This document shows, piece by piece, positions 54,904 to 63,192 of a stretch of 64,000 bases of DNA (position 1 is the first letter of the stretch; each line of letters starts with the position of its first letter). The notes beneath the pieces were generated by a model. It did not search any database. It was given only the letters and a program-made list of their open reading frames with translations, and was not told where the DNA came from. This stretch comes from Anaerococcus sp. (GTDB lineage: Bacteria > Bacillota > Clostridia > Tissierellales > Peptoniphilaceae), in the NCBI GenBank assembly GCA_030532385.1, contig JAUNLG010000010.1:1-64000 (forward strand), given 5' to 3'. Position numbers and translations under genes: made by a program.

Positions 54904-55797
54904 TTATCTATTAATAGACCTTGCTATCATAGATACTGTATGTCTTATTCCCCTAATTGCCAAAGACATTTCAAATATATTTTCAACTGGGGCTAGTCCT
55001 CCAAATCCTGCATCTCCTATATGTTGAATATCAGCACCACATATTTTATTATCAATAGCAATTTTTCTTATAGTTTCTCTACTTGACCCCTCCTGACTTG
55101 TTCCAATAGCAGTCATCACAAGAGCTTTTTTTCCATGGATAAAAGCAACAGCCTCTGTTAACATCTGGCTATTAAATCCTGGAACTGTCCCTATCGCAGG
55201 TAGTAAAATAATATCTGCACCAGCCTCAATGAAGTTTTCTATACTTTCCTTAGAATATATAGGTTCATCAACCCCAGATGAGTGCATTTTTCCGGCAATT
55301 ATTAAACCATTATAGTATTTCTTCGCTTCTTTTATAGCTTCTTCAATGGTAGCATTAGTTACGCCAGTACCAGGGTTACCTGTTAGGCATAAAAAATCTA
55401 TACCTAATTTATCCAGTTGTTTAAGGCTATCCTCATTTACAGTTCTACCCCTTGATATCTGTATAGTTTCATCCATCATTTTTGCATTTGTATCAATAGG
55501 CTCAAGGTTAACTCCTATAGGACGTCCTACAAGTTTTTTAAGATCCCTTGCAAAATCATCTTGTTTATCTAGGCCTTTAATATTGGGATCTAGAACATCT
55601 ACTGCATTTAATAAAATCAGGTCTGCTCCAAAAGCTTTAGCAATTTCAGCACTTGTTATATCACCTATAAAGGATTCTCTTGTTGCAACATTCTCTGAAC
55701 AAATGCATCTTCCTTCACTCGCTTTAATACTTTGTCTTAATTGACTAGGAGTATAATTAAGCATATCTGAAGTATTTGAACTTATTAATCTTTTCAT
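54904..55797 (-). CDS. TIM-barrel-like protein of unknown function (DUF7916-like)
   Basis: A 297-residue soluble protein with alternating beta strands and helices: GDITSAEIAKAFGADLILLN, GRPIGVNLEPID, IDFLCLTGNPGTGV, GLIIAGKMHSSGVDEPIYS, GADIILLPAIGTVPG and a late GDAGFGGLAPVENI. The repeated pattern indicates a phosphate-binding-type (beta/alpha)8 barrel, as in proteins annotated DUF7916 or loosely as HAD-like hydrolase; I see no HAD motifs. Cysteines 31 and 33 (GRCICSEN) are notable. Last gene of the PTS operon, 4-bp overlap with the M20 gene. Reaction unknown. Confidence 0.7.
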   Translation of the reverse strand: MKRLISSNTSDMLNYTPSQLRQSIKASEGRCICSENVATRESFIGDITSAEIAKAFGADLILLNAVDVLDPNIKGLDKQDDFARDLKKLVGRPIGVNLEPIDTNAKMMDETIQISRGRTVNEDSLKQLDKLGIDFLCLTGNPGTGVTNATIEEAIKEAKKYYNGLIIAGKMHSSGVDEPIYSKESIENFIEAGADIILLPAIGTVPGFNSQMLTEAVAFIHGKKALVMTAIGTSQEGSSRETIRKIAIDNKICGADIQHIGDAGFGGLAPVENIFEMSLAIRGIRHTVSMIARSINR

Positions 55798-56918
55798 AAA
55801 ATCTCCTCCTTATTTTTATAATATTCATTCAATTTGTAAAAGGCATAGGCATATATCTTTACCAATTCCATCAAATCTTTAAGGTCCATCCATTCATTAG
55901 GTAGATGGGCTATCCCATTTTGTCCTGGAAATGAGGGTCCAAAAGGGATTATATTTGGACAATAATGTGCATAGGTCATTCCGCTTGTAGTTGTTGGTTT
56001 TATATTTTCATCCCTAATGTCATTATAAGCATCATTTAAAATATTAACTAAGTCAGAATTTTTATCAACAAGCATTTCTTTATGATATTCGATAAGTTTA
56101 ACAGTAAGCTTATTCGCATTTAACCTTATCTTATCTAATATATGATCAATATCAACTTTTGGACTTGATAAAGAAAAACTTAGCCCGTATTTATTATCTT
56201 TCCTAAAGATTTTTTTACCCCTTAGAATCATTTTCCCAAAATCATCATCTTTGATTTCAATACCTAAGTTCTTAACGGGATCTCCTAGAAAAATTTTACT
56301 ATTAATAAAATTTTCTAAATTATCATAATCTCCACTAATTTCAATTTTAGCCCTTGCTCTCTCTCCATAAATAGCTGGAAATTTATTATCAGGAGTAAAG
56401 CCCATAAGTGGTGGATCCTCCTTACTTAAGTAATATTTAAGATCAGCCATGCCACTTTCTTCATCACTACCAAAAATTATTCTAAATTCTCTATTAAAAT
56501 TAATTCCAATTTTTTTTAAGACCAAGAGCCCATAAAAAGCTGCCATGATAGGACCCTTATTATCCAAAGCTCCTCTTGCAAATATCTTATTGTTATGAAT
56601 TTCTCCTGCAAATGGTGGATAATCCCACCCCTCCATCTCATCTACTACATCTAGGTGCCCCATGGCACAAACATAACCCTTAGATTTGATATCCCCAATA
56701 GATACATAAGACATATGATTGTCAATATTATGTCCATTAAATCCATATTTTTTACCAATTTCTAGAGCTTTTGATAGGGCTAGAGCACAATTTTTTCCAT
56801 AAGGATAAGGTCCTTCTTTGCTAGCCTTTTTTGATTTAATTGCTAAAAGCTCTCTTAAATTAAATATTAAATCATCCTTTAAGTCAAAGGTTATTCTTTC
56901 AATATCTTCTTTGATCAT
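55794..56918 (-). CDS. M20-family dipeptidase (PepV/Sapep-like)
   Basis: A zinc-dependent peptidase of 374 aa. AMGHLDVVDEMEGW gives the first metal ligand (His88), ARGALDNKGPIMA the bridging Asp119, GSDEESGM the catalytic and metal glutamates (153-154), TPDNKFP Asp177 and NGIAHLPNEWM His338. All expected ligands are present. It is about 90 residues shorter than PepV, with a reduced lid domain. Likely cleaves dipeptides in the cytosol. It overlaps both neighbours by 4 bp. Confidence 0.88.
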   Translation of the reverse strand: MIKEDIERITFDLKDDLIFNLRELLAIKSKKASKEGPYPYGKNCALALSKALEIGKKYGFNGHNIDNHMSYVSIGDIKSKGYVCAMGHLDVVDEMEGWDYPPFAGEIHNNKIFARGALDNKGPIMAAFYGLLVLKKIGINFNREFRIIFGSDEESGMADLKYYLSKEDPPLMGFTPDNKFPAIYGERARAKIEISGDYDNLENFINSKIFLGDPVKNLGIEIKDDDFGKMILRGKKIFRKDNKYGLSFSLSSPKVDIDHILDKIRLNANKLTVKLIEYHKEMLVDKNSDLVNILNDAYNDIRDENIKPTTTSGMTYAHYCPNIIPFGPSFPGQNGIAHLPNEWMDLKDLMELVKIYAYAFYKLNEYYKNKEEIL

Positions 56919-57970
56919 TGATTTATAATCCTTTCAAAATCCTTTTTACATATCTTTTCACAGATAAGTTTTATTAATTTTATACATTCATCCACATCTC
57001 TTGTATTTGCCATAGTGAAGCTTGAATGCATGTACCTAACAGGTATTGATAAGGACATTCCAATTACTCCATCTGCTGATTTATGAATGTTACCCATATC
57101 TGTTCCGCCCTTATTGAATACAGCAAACTGGTGAGATATGTTATTTTCTTTGCAAAGATCGATGATATAATTCATAAAGCCCCTATGACTTATAGAGTTA
57201 GAATCAATAAAAGATAAACATACACCAGATCCTAAACTTACTGAATTTTTGTCAAAAGGAATATCTCCTGCCAAAGTCGTATCTATGCTTATAGCAAGAT
57301 CAGGCTTAATAAGACTACTTGTAGTCCTTGCTCCTCTTAATCCAGGCTCCTCTTGGCTTGTAAAAGCCCAATAAATATCACTTTTGTTATCCAAGTAATT
57401 AGACATTACTTCCATACCAATATAAGCAGATATCCTATTATCGGCAGCTTTACTTATTAGAATCTCAGGATTTGACTCTTTTATATCAAAGCTTTCGGGA
57501 AGAACTTGATCACCTATATTTATATTTAGATTTTTAAAATCTTCTTTGCTTAGGCCTAAATCTAGATATATTTGATCTAAACCAAGCGTTTTAGATCGTT
57601 CTTTTTTACTTAATCCATGGCTTGCTGGGGATGATATAATTCCTCTAAAGGATTTACCCTGCTGGTTAATCAGCTTATAAATTTGTCCAACCACCAAATG
57701 AGGCCAAACAGATCCTATATTTTTCAATTTTAGAAAATCGCCTACTATATCTTCAACTATAAATCCTACCTCATCTATATGACTAGCTACCATTAATTTC
57801 ACATTTTCCTTTAAACCTTCTCTTTTTACGATAAGTGAAGATAGCATATCTTTGGATATTACATTATCAGGTCTTTTTTCTAATTCATTTTTAATGTATG
57901 AACTTACCCTTCCCTCAAATGATGAGACTCCGGGAAGATTTGCCAATTTTTTATAATCAATCAAATCCAT
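56915..57970 (-). CDS. M42-family aminopeptidase, metal site intact
   Basis: A 351-residue TET-type aminopeptidase; relatives form dodecameric cages that trim short peptides. Ligands are all visible: His64 (VASHIDEVGF), Asp177 (KAADNRISAY), catalytic Glu207 and ligand Glu208 (TSQEEPGLRG), Asp230 (SIDTT) and His315 (VRYMHSS). Clear neighbour of a ligand-less paralogue (14-bp overlap upstream). Specificity (glutamyl, lysyl or other) cannot be assigned. Confidence 0.92.
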   Translation of the reverse strand: MDLIDYKKLANLPGVSSFEGRVSSYIKNELEKRPDNVISKDMLSSLIVKREGLKENVKLMVASHIDEVGFIVEDIVGDFLKLKNIGSVWPHLVVGQIYKLINQQGKSFRGIISSPASHGLSKKERSKTLGLDQIYLDLGLSKEDFKNLNINIGDQVLPESFDIKESNPEILISKAADNRISAYIGMEVMSNYLDNKSDIYWAFTSQEEPGLRGARTTSSLIKPDLAISIDTTLAGDIPFDKNSVSLGSGVCLSFIDSNSISHRGFMNYIIDLCKENNISHQFAVFNKGGTDMGNIHKSADGVIGMSLSIPVRYMHSSFTMANTRDVDECIKLIKLICEKICKKDFERIINQ

Positions 57971-58967
57971 AGTAAGATCCTATAAATTTATCAAAATCGT
58001 CAAGAATTTGTAGTATAACTTCTTTTAATTCCTTATAATCATTTTTAAAAATCAGCTCATTTCCTGTGTACATATTCTTTATAGGAAGTCCCATAGATAT
58101 TGAGGCTGCTCCCTTTAGAGTTTTATGAACAAAAGATCCATCATTTTCTCTAAGACCTATATAAGGTTTTAACTTAAAGTTATTTTTGATAAAGGATAGA
58201 AATTTTTGATCTGGTAACATCTTTGAATCAAAGTAAGATATAATAGCTCCATCTCCTAGATTTATTTTAGGTGATGAATTATTTACTTCAAATCCACTAA
58301 GATTAATTGAAAAATCTGGTTTGATAAGGTGGGCTGAAGTTTGACTACCCCTAAACCCTATTGTTGAGTGACTAATTCCTCCAATATATAAATCAAAACC
58401 ATAAGATCTTTCCTTAATAATTCTAGCCAGATCTATACTTAAGTATGAGAAGATTTTTTGACTAAGAGCCTTACCTGTCAAAAAGTTTTCGTCTTCTAAA
58501 ATGTCAGTATCTAGGCTTACCAAGTCTCCTATATTAACTTTTTCAAATAAGTCATCATCATCTAAGAAAGCTTTTATATAAAGATCTTTGCCATCAAAAT
58601 TTGAAGATTTATTTTCGATAAATTTCCTATCCAAACAAACAACACCCTTTATATTACCATTATCTCTAGTTTTTATATTAACTCTTTGGTTAATAAATGA
58701 TAAGGGAGAAAGATCTTCTAAAAAAATGAAACGAATTTTACCATCTTCTTCTATATTTTCTATCATAAGACCTATTTCATCTAAGGGAAATCCTATCATA
58801 AGTTTTGGTTTTCCCTTATTCTCCTTATTTAGAAAAATGGAATTCAGTCTATCTTCAAAAGTTAAATATCCTAAATTCTCATATTTTTTCGCTAAATATT
58901 TTTTTATCTCACTCTCATCACTAGAAACAGAATATATATCATAAATATCTTTAAAATCTTGATACAT
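57957..58967 (-). CDS. M42-like protein lacking all metal ligands
   Basis: A 336-residue protein that follows the M42 fold of its neighbour but has lost the active site. GFPLDEIG replaces the SHIDEVG histidine (Pro61), ALSQKIFSYL replaces AADNRISAYI (Ser169), GGISHSTIGFRG replaces the SQEEPGLRG glutamates, INLSG replaces SIDTT, and NMYTG replaces YMHSS (Tyr300). The frame is intact and operon-embedded, so it appears maintained. It may be a regulatory or structural partner of the active M42 enzyme, or a sugar/peptide-binding protein. An inactive pseudoenzyme is an inference from missing ligands. Confidence 0.8.
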   Translation of the reverse strand: MYQDFKDIYDIYSVSSDESEIKKYLAKKYENLGYLTFEDRLNSIFLNKENKGKPKLMIGFPLDEIGLMIENIEEDGKIRFIFLEDLSPLSFINQRVNIKTRDNGNIKGVVCLDRKFIENKSSNFDGKDLYIKAFLDDDDLFEKVNIGDLVSLDTDILEDENFLTGKALSQKIFSYLSIDLARIIKERSYGFDLYIGGISHSTIGFRGSQTSAHLIKPDFSINLSGFEVNNSSPKINLGDGAIISYFDSKMLPDQKFLSFIKNNFKLKPYIGLRENDGSFVHKTLKGAASISMGLPIKNMYTGNELIFKNDYKELKEVILQILDDFDKFIGSYYGFD

Positions 58968-58975
58968 ATTAATCC

Positions 58976-59494
58976 TTAATATATTTCATTATCAAATTGT
59001 GATAAGTCTTGATTTTCGTAATAAGCTTTTAGAAATGAAGCTAGAATATCAAATGAATCTGATAATCCCGTACCACCTTTTTTTGGCATTTTAAGAATTG
59101 TTATATGATCCTTATAATCTCTTATAGTCTCTTCATTTTCTTTACTCATCATAGAGATAGCTTTTATATTCGTCTTTTCAATTATTTGTTTGCAAATCAT
59201 AGCACTCATCAAACCATAATCTTCAAAATTAAAACATGGTCCGCATAAAACAAGATCAGGGTTAATTTTTTCAACCATTTTTCTCATTTTTATAACAACT
59301 TCTTCTTTATTTTCAAGAAAATATTCATTGCCGCAATAGAGAGTGTAGGATACTTTTGCCCCAACCTTATCCAAAAATGGTTTAAGCATAAGGTATGATC
59401 CTATACCCCCTCTTTCTATTGCAAGGCCTTGATGGGGGTTGGTCTTGCCACCAGCCCCTGCCAAGCCCTGATCAAAAATTAAAACTATATTCAC
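58976..59494 (-). CDS. GrdB-related protein, short form
   Basis: A 172-residue protein resembling the N-terminal part of GrdB-type glycine/sarcosine/betaine reductase subunits: the YCGNEYFLENKEEVV segment and NPDLVLCGPCFNFEDYGLM match the family's CGDxYFxEN and AGPAFNAGRYG elements. The C-terminal half of GrdB, with the selenocysteine/cysteine centre, is missing. The N-terminus (DQGLAGAGGKTNPHQ) is glycine-rich. No in-frame TGA was noted. Such GrdB-related proteins are found beside PTS genes; a redox role is possible but unproven. Confidence 0.7.
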   Translation of the reverse strand: MNIVLIFDQGLAGAGGKTNPHQGLAIERGGIGSYLMLKPFLDKVGAKVSYTLYCGNEYFLENKEEVVIKMRKMVEKINPDLVLCGPCFNFEDYGLMSAMICKQIIEKTNIKAISMMSKENEETIRDYKDHITILKMPKKGGTGLSDSFDILASFLKAYYENQDLSQFDNEIY

Positions 59495-59503
59495 GTATAC
59501 CTC

Positions 59504-60853
59504 CTAATCTAAACTTAAATCATCAAATGATAACTCATCTAGTTCGTCAACTTCATCTACTTTTTCATTTTCTTCTTCTAGATATTTTTTATCTAATAGT
59601 TTCATGAATGGATAGTAAATTGCCATATTTAAAACAAGTAGTCCAAGTTGTAGAATAACTGCTGACAAGGACCCTGTTATCAAATAACCTGAAAATCCTA
59701 TCGGCATAGTCCATGGTAGTTGTATACCACTAGTTACTGGTATAAATCCAATGATAGTTGCTAGATAAGCAATAATTGTATTAACTACTGGTGATAATAT
59801 AAAAGGAATAAGCATAATTGGATTTAATACAATAGGTAAACCAAAGATAATTGGTTCATTTATTCCAAATATACCTGCAGGAAGAGATAATCTTCCAAGC
59901 ATCTTCATCCTATTTGACTTAGCTAAAAATGCCATCATTATAACAAGACCTAATGTAGATCCGCCACCACCAAAGTTACAGAAGAAGTCTGAAAAACCAG
60001 CTGTAAACACATTTGTCATTTCTAGACCAGCTTTAGCTGCCTCGTAGTTTTCTAATGTCAAAGCCTTATGGATTGGAGAGAATATTGTATTTGTAACTGC
60101 TGGTCCATTGATTCCAAAAAACCAGAATAAGGTTGAAAGGAATTGATAAATTACTTCAAATAAAGCAAACTTACCTAAGCCTACCAAAGGTGCTTGTAAT
60201 ACTTCATAAATTAAATTATGTAGGTAATTATAAGATGTATTTGCTATGATTATATTGATTATAAAGAAGAATATCATAGAAAATGCTGCAGGTATTAAGG
60301 CAGCGAATGAATCCATTACTGCAGGAGGTACTCCCTCAGGTAATTTTATAACCAATTTTTTATTAACAGCAAAGGCAAATATTGATACAGAAATTATTGC
60401 AACTATCATTGAGAGGAATATTCCTGCAGTTCCTAAGTGGGCAAAAGAGAAGCCAGAAAACGCCCTTTCTCCATCTGCTAAATAATCAGGATGGTTTTGA
60501 GGTGTAACTATCAAAAAAGATACTAAAGCAACAGCTGCTGCTGATATCCTATTATCAAGTCCTTTCTCTCTTGCATAACAATAACCAATTGAAAATGATG
60601 CTAGCAAGGCTACACAATCAAAAGCAATTGCTGTTACTCTTTCTAAATATACTGACCAACCTTGGCCAAAAATTCCTGCCATAAAATCTGCATAACCATC
60701 TATTGGAAAATTAGCTATAAGTAGAAATAAAGATCCGATGATTACTATAGGTGTTGTTACTAAAAAACCATCCCTAATTGCTGCTAATACCTTATTTTTG
60801 GAAAGCGTATCAGCAATAGGAGATAAAATCTTATCAAGTTTATCTAATTTCAT
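59504..60853 (-). CDS. PTS lactose/cellobiose-type EIIC permease
   Basis: A 449-residue membrane transporter with about ten helices. FGINEPIIFGLPIVLNPI is the conserved EIIC substrate-site region of the lactose/cellobiose/chitobiose group; NFGGGGSTLG and GINGPAVTNTIFSPIH are further family motifs. It works with IIB (60850-61176) and IIA (61755-62075), taking phosphate from HPr. The substrate is a beta-linked disaccharide in known relatives; here an amino-sugar conjugate is possible, given the neighbours. The C-terminus has an acidic tail. Confidence 0.92.
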   Translation of the reverse strand: MKLDKLDKILSPIADTLSKNKVLAAIRDGFLVTTPIVIIGSLFLLIANFPIDGYADFMAGIFGQGWSVYLERVTAIAFDCVALLASFSIGYCYAREKGLDNRISAAAVALVSFLIVTPQNHPDYLADGERAFSGFSFAHLGTAGIFLSMIVAIISVSIFAFAVNKKLVIKLPEGVPPAVMDSFAALIPAAFSMIFFFIINIIIANTSYNYLHNLIYEVLQAPLVGLGKFALFEVIYQFLSTLFWFFGINGPAVTNTIFSPIHKALTLENYEAAKAGLEMTNVFTAGFSDFFCNFGGGGSTLGLVIMMAFLAKSNRMKMLGRLSLPAGIFGINEPIIFGLPIVLNPIMLIPFILSPVVNTIIAYLATIIGFIPVTSGIQLPWTMPIGFSGYLITGSLSAVILQLGLLVLNMAIYYPFMKLLDKKYLEEENEKVDEVDELDELSFDDLSLD

Positions 60854-61176
60854 TTTTGACTCTCCTTCTTATAATTTAGCATAGCTGCTTTTAAAACTCT
60901 CTCACCATTCATTGTTCCATAATCGTCAGCATCAATTGTCATAACAATATTGCCTGGTTTTTTATATTTTTTGACCGTTTTATCATAAATATGTCTAACT
61001 TGTGGTCCTAAAAGAATTGCATCAGGATTCTTATTTTCTATAACCTCACTCATTTGTGAATCTGAAAAAGCCTTAACTTCAATAGGTAACTTATGTTCAT
61101 CTGCTACCTTTTGCATCTTAGATGCTAATAAACTTGTTGACATGCCTGCATTACAAAATAAATAAAATTTTTTCAT
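60850..61176 (-). CDS. PTS lactose/cellobiose-type EIIB
   Basis: A 108-residue phosphocarrier. The phosphorylated cysteine is Cys8 in FYLFCNAGMSTSLLASKM, the P-loop signature of lactose/cellobiose IIB proteins; AILLGPQVRHIYDKTVKKY is the second conserved segment. Overlaps the IIC start by 4 bp. Confidence 0.93.
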   Translation of the reverse strand: MKKFYLFCNAGMSTSLLASKMQKVADEHKLPIEVKAFSDSQMSEVIENKNPDAILLGPQVRHIYDKTVKKYKKPGNIVMTIDADDYGTMNGERVLKAAMLNYKKESQK

Positions 61177-61177
61177 T

Positions 61178-61762
61178 CTATATCCTCTCTATTACATAAG
61201 TATTTGATATCTTTCCTTGGATAGTTTGATTTAATCTCCTATCCTTAATTGCCTTAATTGATGAATAAATTACTAGTATAAGCATCGGCACAGATATTAA
61301 GAAATCAATTATGGACAGGTACTTATTACTTAAAACTTCTGATAGGGTTTGAATTATTGTATTAAATGATGAATATAGGATCCCTTGTAGGAAAAATGAT
61401 CCTATGAAAAATCTATTTAATAAAGAATTTAATGACGGTTTACTATCATTTAAACTGACAATTTCAAGACCCATAACTTTCATCATGATAGTAGCAGTTT
61501 TTTTAGACTTATATGGAATATATACATAATAAATAAAAGCTACGAGTAAACTTGATCCAATAAGTATCAAATTGCTAGGTAAATTATATGAAATTATTGA
61601 ACCATCTTTGCTTCCAAATCCAGTAAATATTAATAAAAGTCTAATTATAAGGTTTAAAATTACTGAAGATATATACCAATCAACAGCAAAGGCAAATACC
61701 CTTTTTGCGAAATATCCATACCTAGTATCACTTTTGATAAGATTAACCCTTGTTTTATTCAT
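61178..61762 (-). CDS. RDD-family membrane protein
   Basis: A 194-residue protein with three or four membrane helices. It begins with a basic segment and GYFAKRVFAFAVDWYISSV, the Arg-Asp region of the RDD family, and has KKTATIMMKVMGLEIVSLND, the usual second motif. RDD proteins have been linked to ion or metabolite transport in a few cases. A membrane protein inserted between PTS IIA and IIB is unusual; 8-bp overlap with IIA. Confidence 0.8.
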   Translation of the reverse strand: MNKTRVNLIKSDTRYGYFAKRVFAFAVDWYISSVILNLIIRLLLIFTGFGSKDGSIISYNLPSNLILIGSSLLVAFIYYVYIPYKSKKTATIMMKVMGLEIVSLNDSKPSLNSLLNRFFIGSFFLQGILYSSFNTIIQTLSEVLSNKYLSIIDFLISVPMLILVIYSSIKAIKDRRLNQTIQGKISNTYVIERI

Positions 61763-62075
61763 CTACTCCCCTAATCTCTTTAATAAGATAAATATTTTCA
61801 CTTGCTATAACTCTCATCACTTCTGCTGTTGATATTTGATCTTCTGCATGAATTATTAATAAATTTGTATTAATCCCTTCTCCAGAGGCTTCTTTAGTAA
61901 TTAGCTTTGAATGAACCTCGTGAGCTTTTTTATACTCTTGATAACCATGTTCCATCAACTCATCAGCCTTTTTATACTCACCTTCCTTTGCTAATTTCAT
62001 AGCTTCTATGTAATCAGATTTCGCAGATCCCCCGTGGGATATAATCTGAAAACAAATCATTTCTAAATCTTCCAT
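61755..62075 (-). CDS. PTS lactose/cellobiose-type EIIA
   Basis: A 106-residue helical phosphocarrier (trimeric in relatives). NLLIIHAEDQISTAEV includes the phosphorylated histidine, matching the HAQDHLM-type motif of LacF/CelC with changes. EGEYKKADELMEHGYQEY is the conserved second helix. Transfers phosphate from HPr to IIB. Confidence 0.92.
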   Translation of the reverse strand: MEDLEMICFQIISHGGSAKSDYIEAMKLAKEGEYKKADELMEHGYQEYKKAHEVHSKLITKEASGEGINTNLLIIHAEDQISTAEVMRVIASENIYLIKEIRGVDE

Positions 62076-62084
62076 ATTTCCTCC

Positions 62085-63059
62085 TTACTCATATAATTTG
62101 ATTAATGGAGCCATTCTTTTTTCCATATAATCTTCAAGCCATTTATCACTTGCCTGTTTATATCTGGTCTTTCCATCTTCTTGATAAGTAACATAAACTT
62201 TTGCTGGATGGTTAGATGATTGATAAACAAAAGAAAATCCTTCGATATTAGTCGCTACACCAAAATTTCCATCTTTATCAATAGCAACTACTGATAAATC
62301 TCCACATTTGTCTCTTTTTTTTCTTAAGATTTCTTCTAGTGACATAACTGCATGCTGACAAGCTTCTTGTGGACTCATCCCATTTTTCATATTCATTACT
62401 ATTTGATATGATATACACCCTTTCATCAGGTCTTCTCCAAGTCCTGTAGCACTTGCTGCTCCTATAGAAGAATCTGCGTATAATCCAGATCCTAGGACAG
62501 GACTATCACCTAATCTGCCTTGTTTCTTCATAAATAACCCTGATGTTGAAGTTCCGGCAGCTATATTTAAGTTAGAATCAAGTGCGCAGATTCCTACAGT
62601 ATCATGTCCTATGTAAGGTTTAAGGTCTTTCTTTTCATTAGTTTGGTTTTCTTCATAAAGCCTATTCTTATAATGAATTTTAGCCCTATCTGTTAGCATG
62701 TTAACCATTTCTAAACCAATTTTACTAGCATAATTTTCTGCTCCAGGCCCAACCAAAAAATTGTTAGTATCAAATTTTGATAGGGCTTTAGCCAAGCTGA
62801 TGGGATTCTTTATATTTCTAACAGCTCCGCATGCACCAAAGTCAAAGGTGCTTCCATCCATATAGGCAGCATCAAGCTCTACTTGCATATTTTCGTTAGG
62901 AAGTCCCCCATAGCCTACAGACTTATAATAGGGAAAATTCTCTATATATTTAATAGCACTCTCAATGCTATCACCTACATTACCTCCTTGTTCTAATATC
63001 TTTGAAGCAAGCTCAATACCCTCAAGAGCCATCCTCCATGTTCCAATCATCGCCCACAT
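62085..63059 (-). CDS. N(4)-(beta-N-acetylglucosaminyl)-L-asparaginase family hydrolase
   Basis: A 324-residue Ntn-hydrolase of the T2 (glycosylasparaginase/isoaspartyl peptidase) family. GHDTVGICALD contains the nucleophile Thr154, exposed after self-cleavage. GTSTSGLFMKKQGRLGDSP and GLYADSSIGAASATGLGED match the substrate-binding loops of glycosylasparaginase; the GRLGDSP and ASATG elements favour this branch over plain asparaginase. No signal peptide, so it would act in the cytosol. First gene of the PTS operon, AGGAGG before the ATG. It would release aspartate and an amino-sugar from an imported glyco-asparagine. Confidence 0.88.
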   Translation of the reverse strand: MWAMIGTWRMALEGIELASKILEQGGNVGDSIESAIKYIENFPYYKSVGYGGLPNENMQVELDAAYMDGSTFDFGACGAVRNIKNPISLAKALSKFDTNNFLVGPGAENYASKIGLEMVNMLTDRAKIHYKNRLYEENQTNEKKDLKPYIGHDTVGICALDSNLNIAAGTSTSGLFMKKQGRLGDSPVLGSGLYADSSIGAASATGLGEDLMKGCISYQIVMNMKNGMSPQEACQHAVMSLEEILRKKRDKCGDLSVVAIDKDGNFGVATNIEGFSFVYQSSNHPAKVYVTYQEDGKTRYKQASDKWLEDYMEKRMAPLIKLYE

Positions 63060-63084
63060 ATTAACCTCCTTTTCTTATATTATT

Positions 63085-63113
63085 ATGGTAAACCTTTTCA
63101 AAAAACTATTCAA
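63085..63113 (-). promoter_or_regulatory. Possible promoter of the PTS operon
   Basis: On the minus strand TTGAAT (63108-63113), a 17-base spacer and TACCAT (63085-63090). The -10 is moderate. A TATAAG nearer the gene would put the start point inside the ribosome site and was not chosen. Confidence 0.35.
63087..63100 (-). promoter_or_regulatory. cre-like site over the PTS promoter
   Basis: TGAAAAGGTTTACC on the minus strand matches 12 of 14 positions of the CcpA consensus, but the central CG is GG. Position over the -10/spacer would suit catabolite repression. Confidence 0.3.
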
Positions 63114-63124
63114 ACATGTTTTTT
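63100..63124. repeat. Dyad AAAAAAC/GTTTTTT at the PTS promoter
   Basis: AAAAAAC (63100-63106) and GTTTTTT (63118-63124) form a 7-bp inverted repeat with an 11-base centre, overlapping the proposed -35 of the PTS operon. It may be an operator. Confidence 0.35.
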
Positions 63125-63140
63125 TCCTATCATTAGGAAA
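63123..63140. promoter_or_regulatory. Palindromic operator candidate between PTS operon and regulator
   Basis: TTTCCTATCATTAGGAAA (arms 63123-63129 and 63134-63140) is an 18-base inverted repeat placed upstream of the -35 elements of both divergent promoters, a good place for the PRD regulator to bind. Confidence 0.5.
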
Positions 63141-63145
63141 TATAC

Positions 63146-63174
63146 TTGCAAACCATATCCTTTTATATTATTAT
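63146..63174 (+). promoter_or_regulatory. Promoter of the PRD-type regulator
   Basis: TTGCAA (63146-63151), a 17-base spacer and TATTAT (63169-63174), 18 bases upstream of the ATG; AAGGAG lies between. Confidence 0.65.
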
Positions 63175-63192
63175 GACAATAAGGAGATTTAA

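Noticed and set aside
54830..55027. 65-aa plus-strand frame at the end of the PTS operon
   Set aside because: Begins in the operon terminator and runs antisense to the last gene; no promoter or ribosome site.
55346..55744. 132-aa plus-strand frame
   Set aside because: Antisense to the TIM-barrel-like gene, without a ribosome site or family resemblance.
63060..63192. Sigma-54 type (-24/-12) promoter for the PTS operon
   Set aside because: PTS operons with PRD regulators sometimes use sigma-54, but no TGGCAC-N5-TTGC-like element was found.
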